Source: an uncultured Corynebacterium sp.
GTDB taxonomy: Bacteria > Actinomycetota > Actinomycetes > Mycobacteriales > Mycobacteriaceae
Direction of reading: 5' to 3'
Length of the DNA stretch: 6,550 nucleotides
Assembly (NCBI RefSeq): GCF_943912665.1
Contig: NZ_CALTVG010000090.1
Span: 1 to 6,550, forward strand
Position numbers and translations under genes: made by a program. The notes under the pieces are model-generated. The model made no database searches. It was not told where the DNA came from and worked only from the letters and a program-made list of their open reading frames with translations. This document shows positions 1 through 4,861 of the stretch, piece by piece (positions within the stretch are counted from its first letter, which is position 1; each line of letters opens with the position of its first letter).

Positions 1-97
1 CGGAGACCAACGGGGTGTCGGTGGCGGAGCTTTCCGGATCCACCAGCTGGAACTTGACGGAGGACGAGCCCGAGTTGAGGACGAGTACGTACGCCAT
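1..97 (-). CDS. ackA: Acetate kinase, N-terminal fragment (runs off the window)
   Basis: Acetate kinase converts acetyl phosphate and ADP to acetate and ATP in the cytoplasm, the second step of the Pta-AckA pathway. Only the first 32 codons are present; the rest lies beyond position 1. The visible protein begins [20 protein letters not shown], the phosphate-binding N-terminal signature of the acetate kinase family (the NSGSSS-KFQ block). The ATG at 97-95 directly follows the pta stop codon at 100-98 with no bases between, so the two are almost certainly one transcript and probably translationally coupled. An AGGAG ribosome binding site at 110-106 lies inside the end of pta, 8 bases from the start. 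The identification rests on the signature and the pta partner, which agree. Confidence 0.96.
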   Translation of the reverse strand, partial: MAYVLVLNSGSSSVKFQLVDPESSATDTPLVS

Positions 98-1462
98 TTA
101 CTTCACTCCTGCCTGGGTTGCGGTGATGGCCACCGTGTTGATGATGTCCGGCACCGTGGCACCACGGGAGAGGTCATTGACCGGCTTGTTCAGGCCCTGC
201 AGAATCGGGCCCACGGCCAAAGCACCACCGGTGCGCTGCGCGGTCTTGTAGCCGATGTTGCCGGCCTCCAGGTCTGGGAAGACGAAGACGTTGGCCTGGC
301 CTGCCACCGGGGACTCCGGGGCCTTCTTGGCGGCCACGCCGGCATCACACGCGGCGTCGAACTGCAGCGGGCCGTCCACAGCCACGGACGCATCGATATT
401 CTTGGCTGCCTCCACGGCCGCAGTTACCTTCTCCACGTCCGGACCAGCGCCGGAGGTGCCGGTGGAGTAGGACAGCAGCGCCACGCGCGGGTCGATGCCG
501 AACTGGGAGGCGGTCTGTGCCGACACGATGGCGATTTCCCCCAGCTGCTCCGGGGTCGGGTTCGGGTTCACCGCGCAGTCACCAAAGGCCCACAGGCGCC
601 CCGGCATGACCATGAGGAAGATGGAGGAGACCACGGAGGCTTCCGGCTTGGTCTTGATGATCTGGAAGGAGGGCTTGATGGTGTGTGCGGTGGTGTGCGC
701 AGCACCGGAGACCATGCCGTCCGCCAGGCCCTTGTGCACCATCATCGTGGCGAAGTAGGACACGTCCTGCATGGTTTCGCGCGCCTGCTCCAGGGTGACA
801 CCCTTCTTCTTGCGCAGCTCCGCGAAGTCCGCGGCGAATTCTTCTGCCAGCGGGGACTCGAGGTGGTTGATGATCTCCACCCCGTCCAGGTCGATGCCCA
901 GTTCCTGTGCGCGCTTCTCAACGTTCTCATCGCCCAGAATCGTCAGCTTCGCCACCTTGCCCTTAATGAGCTCACCGGCTGCCTCGAGGATGCGATCATC
1001 CTCGCCCTCCGGCAGGACAATGTGGGCCCCGACCTCGCGGGCCTGATCCAGCAGCTGCTTCTGGAACAGCTCGGCGCACATGCGCGGCTCAACGTCCTCC
1101 TGGGAGGCGAGGGCGCCGGGGATCGAGGAGACGTCGGTAAGCGCGCCCACCACGGTTGCTCCCACCGAGCGCGCGTGATCCAGCGCCAGCTCCGCGGTGC
1201 GGGCAGGCGCGTTAGAGATGAGCGCGAAGGGCAGGCCCAGGGCGGCTGCCGCCTTGGCGTCGAAATCCACGACGCCGGTGCCCTGGAGAACCAGGTTGCC
1301 TTCCGGGGCCTTCTCCAGGATCGTTCCGAGGTCCGTGCCCAGCTCATCTACATGCGCGAAGGTGGCATCCAACTCGGATGCCACGGACTGGATGTCGAGG
1401 CCGTCGAAGCCGCGCCCGATGACGCTAACGAATGCGGAAGTGCGTGAAGACTTGGCGGTCAT
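98..1462 (-). CDS. pta: Phosphate acetyltransferase, short actinobacterial form
   Basis: Phosphate acetyltransferase (454 aa, cytoplasmic) interconverts acetyl-CoA plus phosphate with acetyl phosphate plus CoA. It supplies AckA for acetate overflow and works in reverse for acetate uptake. The PTA_PTB catalytic domain spans roughly residues 130-454. Visible family blocks are VLPEGEDDRILEAA (149-162), GLADGMVSGAAHTTAHTIKP (245-264), the DCAVNPNPTPEQLGEIAI region (295-312), FPDLEAGNIGYKTAQR (395-410) and the GPILQGLNKPVNDLSRGAT region (418-436). Residues 1-125 are a reduced version of the regulatory N-terminus; enterobacterial Pta is about 700 aa, while corynebacterial Pta is near this length. 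I chose the ATG at 1462 because GAAAGG (1474-1469) lies 6 bases upstream. The 30 extra codons up to 1552 look nothing like Pta and overlap the promoter region. ackA follows immediately. Confidence 0.97.
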   Translation of the reverse strand: MTAKSSRTSAFVSVIGRGFDGLDIQSVASELDATFAHVDELGTDLGTILEKAPEGNLVLQGTGVVDFDAKAAAALGLPFALISNAPARTAELALDHARSVGATVVGALTDVSSIPGALASQEDVEPRMCAELFQKQLLDQAREVGAHIVLPEGEDDRILEAAGELIKGKVAKLTILGDENVEKRAQELGIDLDGVEIINHLESPLAEEFAADFAELRKKKGVTLEQARETMQDVSYFATMMVHKGLADGMVSGAAHTTAHTIKPSFQIIKTKPEASVVSSIFLMVMPGRLWAFGDCAVNPNPTPEQLGEIAIVSAQTASQFGIDPRVALLSYSTGTSGAGPDVEKVTAAVEAAKNIDASVAVDGPLQFDAACDAGVAAKKAPESPVAGQANVFVFPDLEAGNIGYKTAQRTGGALAVGPILQGLNKPVNDLSRGATVPDIINTVAITATQAGVK

Positions 1463-1500
1463 GTAGAACCTTTCTCTGCATGCAAGGCGTGTACCCGCGC

Positions 1501-1522
1501 TCACATTGTGGGCACACAGTGA
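1501..1522. promoter_or_regulatory. 22-bp imperfect palindrome, candidate operator upstream of pta
   Basis: Four symmetric blocks TCAC, TGTG, CACA and GTGA are separated by 2-base spacers, so 16 of 22 positions obey dyad symmetry around 1511/1512. It lies 38 bases upstream of the pta start. If the candidate -10 at 1535-1530 is right, it sits at the transcription start and first transcribed bases, a position typical of repressor sites. The blocks recall the TGTG/CACA half-sites of CRP/FNR-type regulators such as GlxR, but the inner pair is spaced 2 bases rather than the usual 8, so I do not assign a regulator. In C. glutamicum pta-ackA is known to respond to RamA and RamB. Confidence 0.5.
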
Positions 1523-1529
1523 CAGTTTC

Positions 1530-1535
1530 AGAGTA
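1530..1535 (-). promoter_or_regulatory. Candidate -10 element for pta-ackA
   Basis: TACTCT on the minus strand (1535 to 1530) fits the loose corynebacterial TAnnnT -10 pattern and would place the transcript start near 1523, about 60 bases before the pta ATG. No good -35 is seen at the right distance; a GCGTTT at 1556-1551 leaves only a 15-base spacer. The call is weak because TAnnnT is a low-information motif. Confidence 0.25.
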
Positions 1536-1588
1536 CTGGAGGCCTCCGCCAAACGCCGCTTCAGAAATCCGCGACATGCCCATTACGC

Positions 1589-1595
1589 ACCCCCA
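1589..1595. promoter_or_regulatory. RamA-like motif between pta and the PTS gene
   Basis: ACCCCCA on the plus strand (TGGGGGT on the minus strand) fits the published RamA pattern of A, 4-5 C, then A/G/T. RamA is known to activate pta-ackA in C. glutamicum. The motif lies about 127 bases upstream of the pta start and abuts the CACTTG palindrome. It is very short and could be chance in GC-rich DNA. Confidence 0.2.
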
Positions 1596-1611
1596 CTTGC
1601 CCGCTCAAGTG
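1594..1611. promoter_or_regulatory. Perfect 6-6-6 inverted repeat in the divergent control region
   Basis: CACTTG and CAAGTG flank a 6-base spacer (1600-1605) as a perfect inverted repeat. It sits between the two divergent transcription units, 16 bases upstream of the probable -35 of the PTS promoter and about 60 bases upstream of the candidate pta -10. That placement suits an activator site or a shared operator. I do not recognise the cognate regulator. Confidence 0.4.
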
Positions 1612-1627
1612 CGGCATCTCACAGGGC

Positions 1628-1657
1628 TTGCGCAGCGTGATGCCAGCGGCGTAAGCT
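1628..1657 (+). promoter_or_regulatory. Probable promoter of the PTS gene
   Basis: TTGCGC (1628-1633) and TAAGCT (1652-1657) are spaced 18 bases and fit corynebacterial -35 and TAnnnT -10 elements. The predicted transcript start near 1664 falls just before the antiterminator hairpin at 1666. The RAT would therefore be the first structure to emerge from RNA polymerase, as expected for a bgl-type leader. That agreement raises confidence above the motif match alone. Confidence 0.5.
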
Positions 1658-1665
1658 CCCTATCA

Positions 1666-1688
1666 GGATTGTTACTTCGGGCAAGACC
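1666..1688 (+). promoter_or_regulatory. Ribonucleic antiterminator (RAT), BglG/LicT type, shortened
   Basis: This is the RNA site bound by the CAT domain of BglG/LicT-family proteins; binding stabilises the hairpin and blocks the overlapping terminator. GGATTGTTA (1666-1674) and GCAAGACC (1681-1688) match the two conserved flanks of the 29-nt E. coli bgl RAT, which ends GCAAAACC. Between them lies only CTTCGG, a single C-G pair closing a UUCG tetraloop, instead of the 12-nt apical stem-loop of the E. coli element, so the whole RAT is 23 nt. Positions 1683-1688 are shared with the left arm of the terminator stem, making the two structures mutually exclusive. The matching antiterminator gene is at 4028-4855. 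Confidence 0.88.
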
Positions 1689-1753
1689 TAGGCTCCCCGC
1701 TCTTAGCCGCGCGGGGATGGTTCGCTATGAACCATTACGGCCTAGGTCTTTTT
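1683..1753 (+). terminator. RAT-controlled leader terminator with a three-way junction
   Basis: The closing stem pairs AAGACCTAGGC (1683-1693) with GCCTAGGTCTT (1740-1750), 11 perfect base pairs, and runs into five T (1749-1753) then GTGG and six more T (1758-1763). It encloses two further perfect hairpins instead of a simple loop. One is TCCCCGC/GCGGGGA (1694-1700 with 1711-1717, 10-base loop); the other is TGGTTC/GAACCA (1718-1723 with 1729-1734, loop GCTAT). The stems abut with no unpaired bases at two junctions and TTACG (1735-1739) at the third. The left arm overlaps the RAT, so this is the attenuator of the PTS transcript. The PTS start codon lies 43 bases after the first T run. Confidence 0.85.
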
Positions 1754-1796
1754 GTGGTTTTTTACACCCAGCCCGCTTACCCGCGAAAGGACTGAC

Positions 1797-3902
1797 ATGT
1801 CGACTGAAGTTCGCTCGCCAGCTGAAGCCATCATCGATGGCATCGGCGGAGCGGAGAACGTCACCTCGCTCACGCACTGCGCCACGCGCCTGCGCTTTGA
1901 GCTGGCTGATGCCTCCAAAGCAAACAAGGAAGCACTCGAGGCTAACCCCAAGGTTATGGGCGCTGTGCCGCAGGGTGGTCGCAACTACCAGGTGGTCATC
2001 GGCGGTGACGTCGCCACTGTCTACGACCAGATCATGGCCCTTCCCCAGATGAAGAACACCAGCGAGTCTGACGGACGCTCCAACGATGACGTCAAGGCCG
2101 CCGCCCGCGCCAAGTCCAAGGGCAAGCTGCCATGGATGGATACGTTCTTTGAGTACCTCTCGGATTCCTTCCGCCCCATCTTGGGTGTGCTGCTGGGCGC
2201 GTCCCTCATCATCGCTTTCGCCTCAGTTCTGGATGCCTTCGGCGTCGTGGACTTCCGCTCTCCGGACAAGCCGGCCTCCTGGTTCTTCGTGGATGCCATG
2301 TGGCGTTCCGTCTTCTTCTTCCTGCCGGTGATGGTGGCTTACAACGCCGGTAAGAAGCTGCGCATCGACCCGTGGGTCCCGGCCGCAGCCATGCTCGCGA
2401 TGTTTACCCCGGAGTTTGCCGGCCTGTCTGACAACCCCGCCGTGCAGTGTGTCACCAATGACACGCTGGCTGCTGAGCAGTGCTCCATCGATATCTTTGG
2501 CATGCCGATGCAGCTGCAGGACTACGGCGGAAACGTCTTCGTCCCGCTCATCATGGCTGCTGTGGCAGCGCTGTTCTACAAGGGCTTCCAGAAGATCATT
2601 CCGTCCGCGGTTCACATGGTCTTCGTCCCCTTCCTTACCCTGCTCTTCATCATTCCGCTGACGGCCTTCGTCATTGGCCCGTTCGGTGTGTGGGCCGGTA
2701 ACGGCATTGGTGCGGGCCTGTCCTGGCTGAATGACACCGTCCCGTTCGTCTTCGCCCTGGCCATCCCGATGCTCTACCCGTTCCTGGTCCCGCTGGGTCT
2801 GCACTGGCCGCTCAACGCCCTCATGCTGGTCAACATCCAGACCTTGGGTTATGACTTCATCCAGGGCCCGATGGGCGCATGGAACTTCGCCTGCTTCGGC
2901 GCCACCGCTGGTGTGCTGGCACTGTCCATCCGTGACCACGACAACGTAATGCGCCAGACCTCTGGCTCTGCTCTCCTGGCCGGCCTGCTGGGTGGTGTGT
3001 CTGAGCCTTCCCTCTACGGTATTCACCTGCGCTACAAGAGGATTTACCCGCGCATGCTGGTGGGCTGCTTTGCCGGTGGCCTCACCGTGGCGCTGCTGAC
3101 CCTGGGTACGAACGGCATTACTACCGACGCCTTCGTCTTCACCTCCCTCCTGACCATTCCGGTCTTCACCCCGATGGCTAAGTACGCCATCTCCATCGCC
3201 GTGGCCTTCGTCGTGGCCTTCCTGCTCATCTTCTTCACCGACTACCGCACCCCGGAAGAGCGCGCGGAGGCCAAGGCCGCACGCGAAGCTGCCGAGAACG
3301 GCGAGGACACTGCACACACCGAGAACGCTAACCACGCTGCCTCCCCGGCCGCCGGCGCCGGAGCAGGTGCAGGAGCAGGCGCAGGCGCCGCTAGCGCTCA
3401 CGCCGCGGACTCCGCAGATTCCGCAGACGCTTCGGCCGCAGCCGGCACCACCGCTGACATCGCTTCCCCGGCCGAAGGCGACGTGGTCCCCATGGCGGAC
3501 ATCGATGACCCGGTCTTCTCCGCCGGCACGTTGGGTGATGGCGTAGGAATCGTGCCCGAGAACAACGAGGTCTACTCCCCCGTGAGCGGCACCGTGATGA
3601 GTGCCATGAAGTCCGGCCACGCCTACGGCATCAAGACTGCCGATGGCGTCGAGGTCCTAGTCCACATCGGCATCAATACCGTGAAGATGAAGGGCGACGG
3701 CTTCTCCCCGGCCGTCAAGAAGGGCGACACCATCCAGAAGGGTGAGCTGCTGGCCACCGTGGACTTCGACAAGGTCCGCGCTGCGGGCTACGACACCACG
3801 ATTGTCCTGGCAGTGACCAACACCAAGGCCCTTGCGGCCGTCACCCCGGCGGGCCTCAAGCACGCCGCTGCGGGCGATACGGTCATTACCGCCACCCACT
3901 AA
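1797..3902 (+). CDS. PTS sugar permease EIIBCA, PtsG/BglF-like
   Basis: This 701-aa inner-membrane protein imports a sugar and phosphorylates it with phosphate from PEP via HPr. EIIB is residues ~1-85, with phospho-acceptor Cys28 in HCATRLRF. EIIC is ~112-481, with many hydrophobic helices, the GLHWPLNALMLVNIQTLGYD region and Glu403 in GVSEPSLYG. A charged then Gly-Ala-rich linker follows (~482-552). EIIA is ~553-701, with His623 (VLVHIGINTV) and His608, spaced 15 apart as in E. coli IIAGlc. Start ATG 1797 has GAAAGG (1785-1790) 6 bases upstream; the in-frame extension to 1752 lies in the leader terminator. From memory the EIIC sequence and Gly-Ala hinge are closest to C. glutamicum PtsG. The RAT leader and downstream antiterminator are instead typical of bgl loci, so the substrate (glucose or a beta-glucoside) is open and I give no symbol. 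Cys218 and Cys229 form an unusual pair in an EIIC loop. Confidence 0.93.
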   Translation: MSTEVRSPAEAIIDGIGGAENVTSLTHCATRLRFELADASKANKEALEANPKVMGAVPQGGRNYQVVIGGDVATVYDQIMALPQMKNTSESDGRSNDDVKAAARAKSKGKLPWMDTFFEYLSDSFRPILGVLLGASLIIAFASVLDAFGVVDFRSPDKPASWFFVDAMWRSVFFFLPVMVAYNAGKKLRIDPWVPAAAMLAMFTPEFAGLSDNPAVQCVTNDTLAAEQCSIDIFGMPMQLQDYGGNVFVPLIMAAVAALFYKGFQKIIPSAVHMVFVPFLTLLFIIPLTAFVIGPFGVWAGNGIGAGLSWLNDTVPFVFALAIPMLYPFLVPLGLHWPLNALMLVNIQTLGYDFIQGPMGAWNFACFGATAGVLALSIRDHDNVMRQTSGSALLAGLLGGVSEPSLYGIHLRYKRIYPRMLVGCFAGGLTVALLTLGTNGITTDAFVFTSLLTIPVFTPMAKYAISIAVAFVVAFLLIFFTDYRTPEERAEAKAAREAAENGEDTAHTENANHAASPAAGAGAGAGAGAGAASAHAADSADSADASAAAGTTADIASPAEGDVVPMADIDDPVFSAGTLGDGVGIVPENNEVYSPVSGTVMSAMKSGHAYGIKTADGVEVLVHIGINTVKMKGDGFSPAVKKGDTIQKGELLATVDFDKVRAAGYDTTIVLAVTNTKALAAVTPAGLKHAAAGDTVITATH
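3351..3392 (+). repeat. Gly-Ala repeat encoding the EIIC-EIIA hinge
   Basis: Alternating Gly and Ala codons encode residues 519-532 (AAGAGAGAGAGAGA), followed by an Ala/Ser/Asp-rich stretch to about residue 552. It links the membrane domain to EIIA and is presumably a flexible tether. The codons vary (GGC, GGA, GGT; GCC, GCA), so it looks selected at protein level rather than being a fresh slippage product. Confidence 0.8.
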
Positions 3903-3908
3903 AGAACG

Positions 3909-3931
3909 CAGTCGCGCGCGTGCGCGGACTG
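3909..3931 (+). other. GC-rich hairpin after the PTS gene, no T run
   Basis: CAGTC (3909-3913) pairs with GACTG (3927-3931) and GCGC (3914-3917) with GCGC (3922-3925), with one bulged G (3926) and a GCGT loop. It begins 6 bases after the PTS stop codon. No T run follows, so it is a poor intrinsic terminator. It may stabilise the PTS 3' end or attenuate without blocking readthrough into the antiterminator gene. Confidence 0.45.
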
Positions 3932-3932
3932 A

Positions 3933-3960
3933 CTGACTAAGCTGGCTCGATGTCTATCAT
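3933..3960 (+). promoter_or_regulatory. Weak candidate promoter for the antiterminator gene
   Basis: CTGACT (3933-3938) and TATCAT (3955-3960) are spaced 16 bases and could be -35 and -10. The -35 is poor. A separate RAT-independent promoter would give the basal antiterminator needed to start induction, but readthrough from the PTS gene is an equally good explanation. Confidence 0.25.
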
Positions 3961-3971
3961 CGTGACCGGCT

Positions 3972-3989
3972 TTTGTCGTATCTGACAAA
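3972..3989. promoter_or_regulatory. Perfect TTTGTC-N6-GACAAA palindrome upstream of the antiterminator gene
   Basis: TTTGTC (3972-3977) and GACAAA (3984-3989) form a perfect inverted repeat around a 6-base spacer. It ends 38 bases before the GTG start and lies just downstream of the candidate -10 at 3955-3960. It resembles a dimer-binding operator rather than a terminator: the stem is short and A/T-rich, and no T run follows. I cannot name the regulator. Confidence 0.4.
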
Positions 3990-4027
3990 CTTTCACCCGA
4001 ACCAGACCGCAACAAGGAAGGTGTTTC

Positions 4028-4855
4028 GTGCAACTGCTGCGCGTGTTCAACAACAACGTCGTGCTCGCGCGGCGCGGTATGGAGGACGTCATCGTCACCG
4101 GCCGCGGCATTGGCTTCCAAGCCCAGCCGGGCGCTGAGGTGGATCCGGCCAAGGTGGTCAAGGTCTTCGTCCCCGACTCCGGGCGCGACCCGGATCACCT
4201 CGCCGCCATGATTGCCGGCATCCCCGGCGAGTACGTGCAGCTGGTCATTGACGCCATGCACCGCGTCGACATGCCGGAGACTCTACGCAACAAGCTCACC
4301 CTGGTTGTGGCCATCGCGGACCACGTCCACGGTGCGGTCACGCGCGGCGCCGCCATCTCCTATCCCTTGGAGGCCGAGGTCCGCCACCTCTACGCCGAGG
4401 ACTTCGCCCTGGCCAAGCAGCTGCTTGCCGCCATCAACGACGGCCTGCAGTCCCCGCTGGCCCCCGCGGAGGCCGTAGCGCTCACCTTGCATCTGGTCAA
4501 CGCCGGTTTTGCCGTGGGGGATCTCTCCGGCACGTACCGCATGACGGGTCTCATCCAGCAGATTCTGGCGGTCATCGGTTCCCACGACGGCACCACATTA
4601 GACAGCGAGGACATCTCCGTCGCCCGCTTCATCACGCACCTGCGCTACCTGTTCGTGCGCATGGCGGAGCACCAGCAGTTGGATTCCGATGACCGCCAGG
4701 TGGCCACGGCCATCTCTGCCCGCTACCCCGAGGCGGGCGAGACGGCCCAGATCGTGGCCAACCTGATCGAGCTGCGCCTCGACAGCGCGCTCACCCCCGA
4801 TGAGGTCTCCTACCTGGCGCTGCACATCGCGCGCCTGCAGGAGGCCTCCGTTTAA
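4028..4855 (+). CDS. bglG: BglG/LicT-family transcriptional antiterminator
   Basis: This 275-aa cytoplasmic RNA-binding antiterminator binds the RAT hairpin at 1666-1688 as a dimer and prevents termination ahead of the PTS gene. Residues ~1-55 are the CAT RNA-binding domain, with the family blocks VFNNNVV (6-12) and GRGIGF (25-30). PRD1 (~65-170) and PRD2 (~172-275) follow. All four regulatory histidines that I align to LicT are present: His99 (ADHVHGA), His155 (LHLVNA), His204 (RFITHLRYL) and His266 (LALHIARL). Control by EII (inhibitory, PRD1) and HPr (activating, PRD2) phosphorylation is therefore probably intact. The start is GTG at 4028, with AAGGAAGG (4014-4021) 6 bases upstream and the family N-terminus beginning at once. 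It follows the PTS gene by 125 bases. No glycosidase gene lies between them, unlike classical bglF-bglA-bglG loci. The family is certain; the symbol is by family, not demonstrated orthology. Confidence 0.93.
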   Translation: MQLLRVFNNNVVLARRGMEDVIVTGRGIGFQAQPGAEVDPAKVVKVFVPDSGRDPDHLAAMIAGIPGEYVQLVIDAMHRVDMPETLRNKLTLVVAIADHVHGAVTRGAAISYPLEAEVRHLYAEDFALAKQLLAAINDGLQSPLAPAEAVALTLHLVNAGFAVGDLSGTYRMTGLIQQILAVIGSHDGTTLDSEDISVARFITHLRYLFVRMAEHQQLDSDDRQVATAISARYPEAGETAQIVANLIELRLDSALTPDEVSYLALHIARLQEASV

Positions 4856-4861
4856 CCCCCT

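Noticed and set aside
683..1447. 254-codon open frame on the plus strand opposite pta
   Set aside because: It is antisense to well-conserved Pta blocks, and its translation shows no family resemblance.
1538..1547. GGAGGCCTCC palindrome, also present at 4840-4849
   Set aside because: Ten bases, GC-rich, and the second copy is inside a coding region; two occurrences are plausibly chance.
1463..1552. 30-codon upstream extension of pta to an ATG at 1552
   Set aside because: The extra residues are unlike Pta, cross the palindrome and candidate promoter, and the ATG at 1462 has a good GAAAGG ribosome binding site.
1683..1750. Possible tRNA-like or riboswitch fold in the PTS leader
   Set aside because: Stem lengths do not fit a cloverleaf, there is no proper T loop or CCA end, and the adjacent RAT and T run explain the structure as an attenuator.
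1752..1796. 15-codon upstream extension of the PTS protein
   Set aside because: It starts inside the terminator T run and lacks a ribosome binding site; the ATG at 1797 has GAAAGG at the right distance and gives a normal EIIB N-terminus.
2223..3620. 465-codon open frame on the minus strand opposite the PTS gene
   Set aside because: It lies wholly opposite a gene with clear PTS motifs. Its product is biased in composition with no recognisable domain, as expected of a shadow frame in GC-rich DNA.
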